Shown: positions 52,410-61,346 of the stretch, one piece after another | Layout of the letters: the number at the start of each line of letters is the position of its first letter | How positions within the stretch are numbered: the stretch's first letter is position 1 | Assembly (NCBI GenBank): GCA_041687335.1 | Contig: JAWLCE010000010.1 | Coordinates: forward strand, 1 to 64,000 | Direction of reading: 5' to 3' | Length of the DNA: 64,000 bases | From: JAJFUE01 sp041687335 | Lineage (GTDB): Bacteria > Sumerlaeota > Sumerlaeia > MVZB01 | Notes under the pieces: generated by a model | Seen by the model: the letters and a program-made list of their open reading frames with translations, nothing else | Database searches by the model: none | What the model was told of the DNA's origin: nothing | Program-made: the position numbers and the translations under genes

Positions 52410-55400
52410 ATGTTTCGACTCCTTCTGGTCCTGATGCTGCTGCCGGTCATGACGCCGGCGGCGCACGCAGAGGTTTTCATCGTCGGCAACCAGCCGGGAG
52501 CAACTTTCAGCCGCATCCAGGATGCGATCGACCGTGCAGTCGATGGCGATACCGTACTCGTAATGCCCGGGGTGTATGACGGACCGGTGCGCCTGCACGG
52601 TTTCAATATTCATCTGACCTCTCTCGATCCAGGCGACATGGAGCTGGTGGCGCGGACGGTGCTGAGCGGAGGCCTGCGCGGCTCCACGATCCAGTTCGGG
52701 GGCGGCGAATCGGAAGCCTGCATCATCGAGGGCTTCACGATCCGCCTGGGGCTGTCGCGATTCGGCGGCGGCATTGACGGAGCGGGCACGCGCGCCACCA
52801 TCCGCCACAACATCATCCGCGACAACATCGGCTTGCTGCGCGGCGGCGGCATTTTCAATACCCGCGGGCAGATCGAGCACAATCTGATCCACGACAACAT
52901 CGGCGACCTGGGCGGCGGGCTGGCCCACTGCATCGGGACGATCATCTTCAACGATATCCGGAACAACCAAAGCTACCAAGGCGGCGGGCTGTTCAGTTGC
53001 GAGGGGCGGATCACGCGCAATGTGATCCAAGCCAACCGCGCCGACTTGGAAGGGGGCGGCGCCATGTGGCTGGGCGGCATCGTCGACCTCAACCTGTTCG
53101 CGGACAACGAAGCCACCGATGGGGGCGCGATCGTCGGCGGCGGCGCCCACTTCCGCGACAACCTTTTTCGGAGCAACAAGGCCCACGACCGGGGTGGTGC
53201 GATCTACCAGGGCAGCGGCCGGATCGAGAACAATCAGTTCGATGGCAATCAGGCCATCCGGGGCGGGGCCATCGCCCTCGGCGGGCTCTTTCCCATCGTC
53301 GGCAACCGTTTCATGAACAATCACGCCACGGAGGAGGGCGGGGCAATCTATCAGGTCCGTCCGGCGGTGTGCGAGAATCATTTTGAGGCCAATACCGCCG
53401 AGGCCGGCGGCGCGCTGGCCGATTGCAACGGGACGATCGAGGGTAATACGCTGAGAGCCAACCAGGCCGTCGAGGGCGGCGCGCTATATGGCTGCGGCGG
53501 CTCCATTCAGCGCAACCGCTTTGAGGGCAACCAAGCCGAGCGTGGCGGAGCGGTCCACTTGGCCAGCGGCCGCCTGCGCAACAATCTGTTTGTCGGCAAT
53601 GCCGCCACCGAGGCCGGCGGCGCGCTGACCGACTGCTCCGGCGTCATCGAGCAGAACACGCTCGCCTTCAATGTCTCGCCTCAGGGCGGGGCCGCGCGGC
53701 TCGACCCGGAACTGGGCGCGGCATGGCGCAATAACATTTTCTACCGCAACGGACAGGGTGACTTCTTCTGCGAGCCGATGACGAAGACAACGACCCTCGC
53801 GGGCAACTGCTTTTACGGCGCCACGCCGCTGAGCTCAGGCGAGGGGAGCTGGACCGACACATCCGCGATGGACGCCGCCTTCCCATGGAGCCGCGATAAT
53901 TTCATGGCCGACCCGTGTTTTATCTGGCCTGGCTTGGCCGTGGCGCCCTGGAGCGGACGCGACTTCAACCTTGCCGCCGGCTCGCCTTGCATCGACCGCG
54001 CCTCCTGGCATGTGCTGGCCGAGCTGCCGGTGCGCGATTTGGATGGACTGAGCCGCGTCGTCGGAGCGCGGCCCGACCTGGGTTGCCTGGAACGCGGCGG
54101 CGCGCACGACAGCGATGGGGATGGGCTATCCGATGCGGCCGAGCTACCCCGAAGCACCCAGCCGCATGCGATCGACAGCGACGGCGATGGGTTGATCGAC
54201 ACGCTGGAGCTGGCGCGCGGCACCGACCCGCTCCGGGCCGAGCAGGGATCGGGGCTGTCGGTCCCGCGCGACCAGCCGACCATCCAGGAGGCGATGTTGT
54301 TGGCGCTCGCTGGGGAGACCATCGAAGTTGCCATCGGCGATCACCATGAAACGCTGTTTCATCAGGGCAAGCCTCTGCGCCTGCGTGGAGCCGGTGCCGC
54401 CGCCACACATCTCGATGCCCAGGCCCAAGGCCCGCTGCTCACGCTGGACGGCCCGATTTCGGGCGAGATTCAACTGGAAGGGCTGACTCTGACGGGTGGG
54501 CGAGCGCGCAACGGCGCCGCGATCATGGCAGGCGCCACCACCGTCAGCCTGACCGCCTGCGTCGTGAGCCGGCATCTCGCGAGCGAGGGGGGGATCATTG
54601 AAGGTGGGCAGGGCGCAATCACCGATACAATCTTCAGCGACAACGTGGGCGTGCAGGGCGGCGCGCTGACCAACTACCACGGCCGGATCGTCGGCAGCGT
54701 CTTCGAGCGCAACCGCGCCGACCAAGGGGGCGTGCTGTTCCGCTGTGAAACGTTGGGGATTGAGGGCAGCCGCTTTGTGGACAACCAAGCGCGCGAGGGT
54801 GGCGTCGGCTACGAAAGCCGCGGCGACATCAGCGACTGCGTGTTCGAGAACAACCGCGCCGCAAGCCTGGGCGGCGTGCTTTACCGCCATGCCGGCGCCG
54901 TTACCCGCTGCCGGGCCAGCGGCAACAACGCCCAGCGCGGCGGCGTCTTTATGCAATGCCAGCGAGCGCTGACCGACAACCTGCTGGAGAACAACACGGC
55001 CCAGTATGGCGGCGTTTTTTATGACTGCGACGGCCTCATAGACGGCAACCGCATCATCAGCAACCAGGCTGCGGTCAATGGCGGGGCGGCTTGGAGCTGT
55101 GACGGCACGATCCGCGCCAATGAACTGCGCGATAATCGGGCCTTCACCGGCGGCGCTTTGGTCTATTGCAACGCCATCATTGAAAACAACAATTTTATCG
55201 GCAATCACGCCGACAGTTTCGGGGGCGCGATGAGCCACTGCGGGCGGCTGTTGCGAGCCAATCTATTCCAGGACAATCGTGCCTTGGGCGGGGGCGGGGC
55301 GTTGGACCGCTCAATCGGCACCATGCTCGATAATGTATTCATCGGCAATCGTTCCGAATTGGCCGGCGGCGCGCTGAACCAGGGCGAGGGGTTGGTCAGC

Positions 55401-56423
55401 GGCAACCGCTTCGAACGCAACAGCGCCCCGATTGGGGGGGCGGTTCACGGGTTTGCGGGGCAGATTCTCGCCAATCGCTTCAGCGGCAATCATGCCGAGC
55501 AGGCGGGGGGGGCAATCGGGCAGAGCGCCAACCTGATTGAGGCCAACCTGTTCCAGGATAATGAGGCGCCTCGCGGCGGGGCGATCGATGGCGGGCTGGG
55601 AACTTCGATCGCGCACAACACCTTCGTGCGCAACCGCGCCGGCGAGAGCGGCGGCGCGATCCATCGCGTCCTGGGCGCCAGCATCGTCAACAACATCTTT
55701 GCCCGTGGCGGCGGCGTGGCGATCCACGGCGAGGATGAATCCTCCAGCCCAAGCCTCGTCGCGCATAACGCGTTCTTTGAATGGCCGGACGGCCTTTGGC
55801 GGGGGGCAGATGGAACTCTGGCGGGCGATGCGGCGCAATTGAACGCCCGGCCGGGGGCGGCGGGCAACCTCGAAGCCGACCCGCTTTTCTTGAATGAGGC
55901 CGGATTAGACGACGACCCGCTCGTCTGGGAGGACAACGATTTGAGCCTGCGGCCGGAGTCGCCGCTGATCGATGCCGGCGGCGACGTGGCGTCCGGCGCG
56001 CGTCCGGACATCGAGGGCGTGCCGCGCCCGCTGGACGGCCGCGGCGACGGCCTGGCGCGCCCCGACATCGGTGCGCATGAATTCTTCGCCATCCGGTTGG
56101 CCGCGCCGCCCGTGGAGCCTGTCGTCTGGCGAGCCGGCACGTGGGTCGATGTGAACTGGCTGGGCAACCCGCGCTGGCTCGAGCCGGAGGTGGGTTTCGA
56201 GCTCTGGCGCGAGGGGGAGCGGGTGGTTGAGCTGGGGGTCACCCTGGGCTCGAGCCACGGCGGCGCCAGCTTGCTGATCCTGCCCCGCTGGCTGGAGCCT
56301 GCCGATGGTTATGAACTCAGGATCAGCAGCATCACCCAGCCGGTGCTGCCCGCGGCCTGGCTCACGCCGATCACGATCCTGCCCGCGCGCAACGCCGCTG
56401 AGTCGTGGCGGGGCTACCGGTAG
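52410..56423 (+). CDS. giant secreted protein with two beta-helix domains joined by a calcium-binding linker
   Basis: 1337 residues. After a signal peptide (…TPAAHA), residues ~25-560 and ~620-1215 are two long runs of ~22-residue coils of the form N-x-F-x-G/D-N-x-A-x-x-GGA, close to the polymorphic outer-membrane-protein and NosD-like beta-helix repeats. Each run opens with a related module (GATFSRIQDAIDRAVDGDTV and QPTIQEAMLLALAGETI). Between them, ~567-608, lie two DSDGDGLSD-type thrombospondin-3 calcium repeats. The C-terminal ~100 residues form a small beta-domain (GTWVDVNWLG, GFELWREGERV, ADGYELRISS) resembling Ser/Thr-rich anchor domains. AAGGAG precedes the ATG at 52410. It is probably an adhesin or surface scaffold. 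Confidence 0.85.
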   Translation: MFRLLLVLMLLPVMTPAAHAEVFIVGNQPGATFSRIQDAIDRAVDGDTVLVMPGVYDGPVRLHGFNIHLTSLDPGDMELVARTVLSGGLRGSTIQFGGGESEACIIEGFTIRLGLSRFGGGIDGAGTRATIRHNIIRDNIGLLRGGGIFNTRGQIEHNLIHDNIGDLGGGLAHCIGTIIFNDIRNNQSYQGGGLFSCEGRITRNVIQANRADLEGGGAMWLGGIVDLNLFADNEATDGGAIVGGGAHFRDNLFRSNKAHDRGGAIYQGSGRIENNQFDGNQAIRGGAIALGGLFPIVGNRFMNNHATEEGGAIYQVRPAVCENHFEANTAEAGGALADCNGTIEGNTLRANQAVEGGALYGCGGSIQRNRFEGNQAERGGAVHLASGRLRNNLFVGNAATEAGGALTDCSGVIEQNTLAFNVSPQGGAARLDPELGAAWRNNIFYRNGQGDFFCEPMTKTTTLAGNCFYGATPLSSGEGSWTDTSAMDAAFPWSRDNFMADPCFIWPGLAVAPWSGRDFNLAAGSPCIDRASWHVLAELPVRDLDGLSRVVGARPDLGCLERGGAHDSDGDGLSDAAELPRSTQPHAIDSDGDGLIDTLELARGTDPLRAEQGSGLSVPRDQPTIQEAMLLALAGETIEVAIGDHHETLFHQGKPLRLRGAGAAATHLDAQAQGPLLTLDGPISGEIQLEGLTLTGGRARNGAAIMAGATTVSLTACVVSRHLASEGGIIEGGQGAITDTIFSDNVGVQGGALTNYHGRIVGSVFERNRADQGGVLFRCETLGIEGSRFVDNQAREGGVGYESRGDISDCVFENNRAASLGGVLYRHAGAVTRCRASGNNAQRGGVFMQCQRALTDNLLENNTAQYGGVFYDCDGLIDGNRIISNQAAVNGGAAWSCDGTIRANELRDNRAFTGGALVYCNAIIENNNFIGNHADSFGGAMSHCGRLLRANLFQDNRALGGGGALDRSIGTMLDNVFIGNRSELAGGALNQGEGLVSGNRFERNSAPIGGAVHGFAGQILANRFSGNHAEQAGGAIGQSANLIEANLFQDNEAPRGGAIDGGLGTSIAHNTFVRNRAGESGGAIHRVLGASIVNNIFARGGGVAIHGEDESSSPSLVAHNAFFEWPDGLWRGADGTLAGDAAQLNARPGAAGNLEADPLFLNEAGLDDDPLVWEDNDLSLRPESPLIDAGGDVASGARPDIEGVPRPLDGRGDGLARPDIGAHEFFAIRLAAPPVEPVVWRAGTWVDVNWLGNPRWLEPEVGFELWREGERVVELGVTLGSSHGGASLLILPRWLEPADGYELRISSITQPVLPAAWLTPITILPARNAAESWRGYR

Positions 56424-56507
56424 GCCTCGGGTCTTCACGAATAGCATGAAACAAAGCAGTCGTAATCAAGAAGCATCTACGCCCTTTGCGACTGAGCAGG
56501 CACTCGA

Positions 56508-57368
56508 TTATATTCCCAACGCCTGACGCAGGGTGCGCAGCATGAGTTGCTCGTCGGGGATCATGCCGGTCCAGATCGACAGCGACTTCCAGCCCTGGCG
56601 CGCCAGCATGCCCAGCCCCGAGACGGTCCGCGCGCCCTGGTCCTCGGCCGCGGCGATCAGCGCCGTGCGATAGGGGTTATAGACCGCGTCAAACACGACA
56701 TGGCGTGATTCCAGCAACCTGCCATCCAGCGGCAGCGGGTCCTCAGGCTTCATCCCAAGCGGAGTGGCATTGGCGATAAGGGCGGCGGCGGCCGCGGCAG
56801 CGGGCAGGGCGCCCTCGCCGGCAACCGCCTCGAACTGGCAGGCGGGCAGTTGCGCCGCCATCTGGCGGGCCAGTTCGGCAGCCGCCTCGGCGCGGATGTC
56901 ATAGATCAGCACCCGGCGCGCCCCGGCCAGCGCCGCGCCGGCGAGCATCGCACGGCCCGCCCCGCCGGCGCCCAATTGCAGCATCGTCTGGCCGGCCAAA
57001 TTGAAGCCGGCCTCTTCGGCTAGCGTGCGCGTGAAACCTTCGGCATCGGTGTTGTGGCCGATAGCGTGGCCGCCATCGAAATGGATTGTATTGACCGCGC
57101 CGATAGCGCGCGCGTCCTCGGCAAGCTCATCGAGCAAGGGGAGGACCGCCTCCTTGTGCGGGATCGTGACGTTGAGTCCGGCAAAACCGAGCGCGCGTGC
57201 GCCGGCCACGGCCTCGGGCACGCGCGCCGGCTCGACCGCCATGGCCGTGTAAACCCAGTTGAGCCCCAACGCCTCGATCGCCGCGTTCTGCATCAGCGGC
57301 GAGAGCGAATGATGGATCGGCCAGCCGATCACGCCGACCATGCGGGTGGAGGAGTTGATCTTGCTCAT
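56508..57368 (-). CDS. aroE: shikimate dehydrogenase
   Basis: 286 residues: GWPIHHSLSPLMQNAA (substrate-binding serines), NVTIPHKEAV with catalytic K72, the NTDAEGF motif with D108, and QLGAGGAGRAML as the NADP-binding glycine loop. It reduces 3-dehydroshikimate to shikimate in aromatic amino-acid synthesis. AAGGAA sits six bases before the ATG. It lies 43 bases after the aminotransferase gene on the same strand, with no other aro gene nearby. Confidence 0.95.
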   Translation of the reverse strand: MSKINSSTRMVGVIGWPIHHSLSPLMQNAAIEALGLNWVYTAMAVEPARVPEAVAGARALGFAGLNVTIPHKEAVLPLLDELAEDARAIGAVNTIHFDGGHAIGHNTDAEGFTRTLAEEAGFNLAGQTMLQLGAGGAGRAMLAGAALAGARRVLIYDIRAEAAAELARQMAAQLPACQFEAVAGEGALPAAAAAAALIANATPLGMKPEDPLPLDGRLLESRHVVFDAVYNPYRTALIAAAEDQGARTVSGLGMLARQGWKSLSIWTGMIPDEQLMLRTLRQALGI

Positions 57369-57411
57369 GGGGATTCCTTTGAATACGGATTGAACTGGTG
57401 GCCCCTACAAT

Positions 57412-58551
57412 CTATGGCCTCAAGGCCGCGTCGACCGCATCGATGATCCACCCGATTTGTAGATCGTTCAGGTTGGGTCCCAGGGGCAGCGTGACCAGGC
57501 GAGGGGAAATGGCATCGCAGACGGGAAGCGGCGCCGCCGGCCAGCGTTCGCGCCAGAGTGAGAAGCTGGTCAGCGGCGGATAATGGACCGACGTCTGGAT
57601 GCCGCGCTCGAGCAGCGCGCGCCGGAATTCCGCCCGATCACGTCCCGGCGGCAGCAGGATGACGAACAGATGATGCACCGACTCGCCGCGCGGGGCGGCG
57701 AACGGGATGCCGAGTCTGTCGATGGCGAGTGACTCAAGACCCGCGCGCAGTCGCGCCGAAGCCGCCGCCCGCCGCCGGTTGGCCTCGGGCAGTTTCTTTA
57801 GCTGCTCGCGGCCGATGGCGGCACGGATTTCATCCATCCGCATGTTGTGGCCGGCAAGTACGACCTCATAGTCGGTGGCGTGGCCGCGATGGCGATCCCA
57901 GGTCGGGCGCGTCATGCCATGGCTGCGCAGCAGGCGCACGCGGGCGGCCAGCTCGGCGTCATCGGTCGTCATCATGCCGCCCTCGCCGGTGGCCATGTTT
58001 TTGTTGCTGAAAAAGGAGAAGGCGCCGGCCATGCCGAAGGTGCCCAGCGCACGCCCATCCAGACGCGCCAGCGGCGCATGGCAGACATCCTCGACCACGG
58101 CAACGCCGCGCTCGCGCGCCAGTTCCATGATTTCGACCATCGCCGGGGCGTGGCCGCCGTAGGCCATCGTGACGATCAGGCGGGTGCGCGGGGTCAACTT
58201 GCGCGCCACGTCCTCGACCGAAAGCGTCAAGTTGGACTCGCTCGTGCAATCGGCGACGACGGGGGTCGCGCCCAGGTGCAGTCCGGCATTCATGGTGGCG
58301 ACAAAAGTGAGGGCCGGGACGATTAATTCATCGCCCGGCCCCAGTCCGGCGGCGGCGTAGGCCAGTTGCAGCGCGGCGGTGCCGTTGGCCAGCGCGACGG
58401 CGTGACCGGCCCCGAGCGCCGCGGCGAACTCGCGCTCGAACGCCTCGACCTCGGGACCCATCGTCAGCCAGCCCGAGCGCACGATGCGCGCGGCGGCCAG
58501 GGCTTCTTCCTCGCCCAGCGTCACATCAGTCAGCGGCACGCGGATATCCAT
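57412..58551 (-). CDS. DegT/DnrJ/EryC1/StrS-family PLP aminotransferase
   Basis: 379 residues: VRSGWLTMGPEVEAFE at the start, ALANGTAALQLAYAAAGLGPGDELIVPALTFVAT, VVEDVCHAPLARLDGRALGTFG, and the PLP lysine K184 in FFSNKNMATGEGG. NMRMDEIRAAIG follows. These enzymes transfer an amino group to a nucleotide-linked keto-sugar, so it probably supplies an amino sugar for a surface glycan, possibly the one made by the locus at 11-24.5 kb. No partner dehydratase or nucleotidyltransferase gene is adjacent. The ribosome site is weak. It lies between tpiA and aroE on the same strand. Confidence 0.9.
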   Translation of the reverse strand: MDIRVPLTDVTLGEEEALAAARIVRSGWLTMGPEVEAFEREFAAALGAGHAVALANGTAALQLAYAAAGLGPGDELIVPALTFVATMNAGLHLGATPVVADCTSESNLTLSVEDVARKLTPRTRLIVTMAYGGHAPAMVEIMELARERGVAVVEDVCHAPLARLDGRALGTFGMAGAFSFFSNKNMATGEGGMMTTDDAELAARVRLLRSHGMTRPTWDRHRGHATDYEVVLAGHNMRMDEIRAAIGREQLKKLPEANRRRAAASARLRAGLESLAIDRLGIPFAAPRGESVHHLFVILLPPGRDRAEFRRALLERGIQTSVHYPPLTSFSLWRERWPAAPLPVCDAISPRLVTLPLGPNLNDLQIGWIIDAVDAALRP

Positions 58552-58574
58552 GGCATGGCTTCCCAGAAAATAAG

Positions 58575-58637
58575 AGCCACGAATTTATACGAACTTTCAC
58601 GAATAAACATCGTGTCGATTCGTGTTCATTCGTGGCT
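58575..58637. repeat. nested inverted repeat in the tpiA-aminotransferase gap
   Basis: AGCCACGAAT (58575-58584) pairs with ATTCGTGGCT (58628-58637), and inside it CACGAAT (58598-58604) pairs with ATTCGTG (58618-58624). CACGAAT/ATTCGTG words recur several times within 65 bases. This is the look of a dispersed miniature palindromic element rather than a terminator, since no T-run follows. Confidence 0.7.
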
Positions 58638-58646
58638 TGAATGATG

Positions 58647-59399
58647 TCAACTGGCCGCGTTGCAGATGGCAGCGAAGTCGGTGGCTTTGAGGGCGGCCCC
58701 GCCGACCAGCGCGCCGTCGATGTCCGGCTGCGCCAGCAACTCGGCGGCGTTGTCGGGCTTGACGCTGCCGCCGTACTGGATGCGGACGACGTCGGCCACG
58801 TCCTTGCCGTAGAGCTCGCCCAGCAGCGCGCGGATCTGGGCATGGACTTCCTGCGCCTGCGCGGTCGTGGCGACCTTGCCGGTGCCGATGGCCCAGACCG
58901 GCTCATAGGCAATGACCAGCGTGGCAGCCTGACCGGCCGGGATGCCTTCCAGCCCGCCGCGCACCTGGCGCTCGACGACCGCGGCCGTCTGGTTGCCCTC
59001 ACGCTCGGCGAGGGTCTCGCCAACGCAGACGATCGGGGTCATGCCGGCGGCCAGAACGGCCTTGGCGCGCTTGTTGACCGTCTCGTCGGTCTCACCGAAA
59101 TACTGCCGGCGCTCGCTATGGCCGACGATCACATGGCTGACACCCAGGTCCTTGAGCATTGCGGTGGAAACCTCGCCGGTAAAGGCTCCCTGGGCTTCCC
59201 AGTAGACGTTCTGGGCGGCCAGCGCGATCTGCGAGCCGGCCAGCGCCCGGGCGGCGCGGTCGAGGCCGGGGAAGGTCGGCGCGACGGCGATCTCACACTT
59301 GGCGTCGGCCACCAGCGGCTTGAGTTCGTTGATCAGCTGCTCCGCCTCGGCGGGGGTCTTGTGCAATTTCCAGTTACCGGCCACGAACGGCTTGCGCAT
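58647..59399 (-). CDS. tpiA: triosephosphate isomerase
   Basis: 250 residues. The catalytic set is complete: N9 and K11 in AGNWKLHK, the histidine in HVIVGHSERR, the glutamate in AYEPVWAIGTGK and the phosphate loop YGGSVKPDN. It interconverts glyceraldehyde-3-phosphate and dihydroxyacetone phosphate. Two ATGs abut; the second (59399) is preferred because AGGAG lies six bases upstream, against three for the first. It follows gapA, but a terminator stands between them, so tpiA is either read through or has its own promoter. Confidence 0.97.
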   Translation of the reverse strand: MRKPFVAGNWKLHKTPAEAEQLINELKPLVADAKCEIAVAPTFPGLDRAARALAGSQIALAAQNVYWEAQGAFTGEVSTAMLKDLGVSHVIVGHSERRQYFGETDETVNKRAKAVLAAGMTPIVCVGETLAEREGNQTAAVVERQVRGGLEGIPAGQAATLVIAYEPVWAIGTGKVATTAQAQEVHAQIRALLGELYGKDVADVVRIQYGGSVKPDNAAELLAQPDIDGALVGGAALKATDFAAICNAAS

Positions 59400-59435
59400 C
59401 ATCTGCTCCTGTCATTTTCGTTGGAATGGGAAACT

Positions 59436-59482
59436 AAACAAACAAAAAGGAGCGCGGGGCGGCGTTGGCCGGTCCCGCGCTC
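59436..59482 (-). terminator. terminator after gapA
   Basis: On the minus strand GAGCGCGGG (59482-59474) pairs with CCCGCGCTC (59458-59450), and then CTTTTTGTTTGTTT follows. It lies between gapA and tpiA and may set their relative expression. Confidence 0.87.
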
Positions 59483-59504
59483 GGATTCAGTGTCACCGCG
59501 AGGC

Positions 59505-60518
59505 TCAGGCCTTGGCCTTGTTCGCCATCTTCACGCACATCTCAACGCAGCGGACCGAGTAGCCCCACTCGTTGTCGTACCACGAGCACAGCTTGACGAA
59601 GGTGCCGTCGATGACCTTGGTCAGGGCGGAGTCGACGATCGAGCTGTGGGGGTTGTGGTTGAAGTCGACCGAGACCAGCGGCTCGTCGGAGACGGCCAGG
59701 ATGCCCTTGAGCGAGCCCTCGTCGGCCGCCTTGCGCAGCGCGGCGTTGACCGCCTTGGCATCGGTCGCGGTCTTAACCTCGCAGGTCAGGTCGACCAGCG
59801 AGACGTTGGGGGTCGGGACGCGGATCGCGAAGCCATCCAGCTTGCCGTTCAGCTCGGGGATGACCTTGCCGATCGCCGAGGCGGCGCCGGTCTTGGAGGG
59901 GATCATGCTGACGGCGGCGGCGCGGGCGCGGCGGGGATCGTCATGCACCTGGTCCAGCGTGCGCTGGTCGTTGGTGTAGGAGTGAATCGTGTTCATCAGG
60001 CCACGGACGACGCCAAAGTTCTCGTGGAGCACCTTGACCACCGGGGCGAGGCAGTTGGTCGTGCACGAGGCATTGGAGACGACCTCATGCTTGGCCGGGT
60101 CATAGCTCTCGCAGTTGACGCCGCGGACGAACATCGCGTCGGCATCGCCAGAGGGAGCCGAGATCAGAACCTTCTTGGCGCCGGCCTTGATGTGCTTGGC
60201 CGCGGCTTCGCGCTTGGTGAAGAAGCCGGTGGACTCGAGAACGATCTCGGCGCCGACCTTGGCCCAGGGCAGGTTGGCCGGGTCGCGTTCGACGAAGACC
60301 GGGATCTTCTTGCCGCCGACGATGATGCCCTCTTCGTCCGCGCTGACTTCCTGGGCAAGGATGCCATGGGTGGAGTCATACTTGAGCAGGTGGGCCAGAC
60401 TCTTGTTGTCGGCCAGGTCGTTGATTCCGACGATCTCGACCCCGGGATTCTCGAGGGCGGCGCGGAAAAACAGGCGGCCAATCCGGCCAAACCCGTTGAT
60501 ACCAATCTTGACGGTCAT
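59505..60518 (-). CDS. gapA: glyceraldehyde-3-phosphate dehydrogenase
   Basis: 337 residues: NAD site KIGINGFGRIGRLFFRA, the catalytic C152 in SNASCTTNC, and SWYDNEWGYSVR at the C terminus. It acts in glycolysis and gluconeogenesis. The ATG at 60518 is directly preceded by AGGAGGAAGAA, an excellent ribosome site; a longer reading upstream (55 codons) has no protein-like composition. A strong terminator follows. A candidate promoter lies near 60730 on the minus strand (TTGACT, 16-base spacer, TAAGGT), but the -10 match is poor. Confidence 0.97.
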   Translation of the reverse strand: MTVKIGINGFGRIGRLFFRAALENPGVEIVGINDLADNKSLAHLLKYDSTHGILAQEVSADEEGIIVGGKKIPVFVERDPANLPWAKVGAEIVLESTGFFTKREAAAKHIKAGAKKVLISAPSGDADAMFVRGVNCESYDPAKHEVVSNASCTTNCLAPVVKVLHENFGVVRGLMNTIHSYTNDQRTLDQVHDDPRRARAAAVSMIPSKTGAASAIGKVIPELNGKLDGFAIRVPTPNVSLVDLTCEVKTATDAKAVNAALRKAADEGSLKGILAVSDEPLVSVDFNHNPHSSIVDSALTKVIDGTFVKLCSWYDNEWGYSVRCVEMCVKMANKAKA

Positions 60519-60811
60519 TTCTTCCTCCTGATTTTCGTGGCATGGGACGTTGGTTTTGGGGCGGCGCCCGGGGTGGCGCGCCGGCCGACGAGACTTTTCG
60601 ATGAAGGCGGAGCACTGGGGAGCCCGGATCAGGCGGCGCCGGCATTGCTTTAGAGGCCGCGTGGCAGGTCCCACATGCCCCACCTATACCTAAACCCTCA
60701 CCTTAGCGCCGCGCATGGGAAAGTCAAATGGAAAAAAGCACATAAAAAATGGGGCGGTTCAGGGAAGGGGATGCGCCTTTGGGCCATGGAGCAATTTTTT
60801 TGTAAAAGATC
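60519..60811. other. divergent intergenic region between gapA and rpsU, no gene seen
   Basis: About 290 bases without a convincing coding sequence on either strand. The gapA side is GC-rich. The rpsU side (60715-60800) is A-rich. Apart from the weak gapA promoter candidate I see no defined site. Confidence 0.45.
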
Positions 60812-60841
60812 TTGACGGTGACGCAAGGGGTTTTTCATACT
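60812..60841 (+). promoter_or_regulatory. candidate sigma70 promoter for rpsU
   Basis: TTGACG (60812-60817, five of six), an 18-base spacer, CATACT (60836-60841, four of six). The predicted start is about 60848, giving a leader of ~85 bases. Confidence 0.55.
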
Positions 60842-60848
60842 GGGAGGT

Positions 60849-60897
60849 CGGATGCCTGCGTCCCGGTGTTGCCGCATGGGCGGGAGCCAGGCATCCG
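60849..60897 (+). promoter_or_regulatory. leader hairpin of the rpsU transcript
   Basis: A perfect 10-bp stem CGGATGCCTG (60849-60858) / CAGGCATCCG (60888-60897) with a 29-base loop starts at the predicted first base of the transcript and ends 35 bases before the start codon. It may stabilise the 5' end or serve as a binding site for control by S21 or another protein. Confidence 0.5.
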
Positions 60898-60931
60898 GCC
60901 ATGAATTTTTGGCGGAAGGGGGTGAATTAGC

Positions 60932-61144
60932 TTGCCGCAGATTTTCGTCGAGGACAATGAGCCCATCGACAAGGCGCTGCGCCGTTTTAAGAAGGAATGC
61001 CAGAAAACGGGCGTGCTGGCTGAACTTCGCAAGCGCGAGTTCTACGAGAAGCCCAGCATCAAGCGCCGGCGCAAGCTCGAAGCCGCCAAGCGCAAACAGC
61101 GTCGCAAGATGCTGAAGCAAATGCGCAAAATGGAACGCTACTAG
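60932..61144 (+). CDS. rpsU: small ribosomal subunit protein bS21
   Basis: 70 residues, very basic, with the family pattern FVEDNEPIDKALRRFKKE, KREFYEKPSIKRRRK and a lysine/arginine-rich tail. bS21 helps the 30S subunit pair with mRNA during initiation. The start is TTG (60932), supported by AGGGGGTGA eight bases upstream and by the conserved second residues PQIFVED; no ATG exists in frame before it. It is monocistronic, with its own promoter, leader hairpin and strong terminator. Confidence 0.96.
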   Translation: MPQIFVEDNEPIDKALRRFKKECQKTGVLAELRKREFYEKPSIKRRRKLEAAKRKQRRKMLKQMRKMERY

Positions 61145-61194
61145 CCCCCGAAACCGCCGGCCGCACCGAAAGCGGCCGGAGTTTCCCCTGAAAA

Positions 61195-61238
61195 ACCCCG
61201 TCCGGGCCCCTCAAGCCCGGTTCGGGGATTTTTTTTTG
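61195..61238 (+). terminator. rho-independent terminator after rpsU
   Basis: Two stacked stems (CCCCG/CGGGG and CGGGC/GCCCG) around a short loop are followed by a run of nine or more T. A second GC-rich hairpin (CGGCCGC/GCGGCCG) lies just upstream near 61158-61179. Confidence 0.92.
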
Positions 61239-61346
61239 CCTTCACAACGATGCTGAGTTTTTCATCGTGCCGGTGCATGATCGGAATGCATCGCCGCATC
61301 CGGTTCTGGCACCGGAAAGCAAATTCATCACTCGCGGAGGCACTTC

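Noticed and set aside
58641..60653. 670-codon open frame on the plus strand opposite tpiA and gapA
   Set aside because: It runs across two unmistakable housekeeping genes and the terminator between them, with no family motifs of its own.
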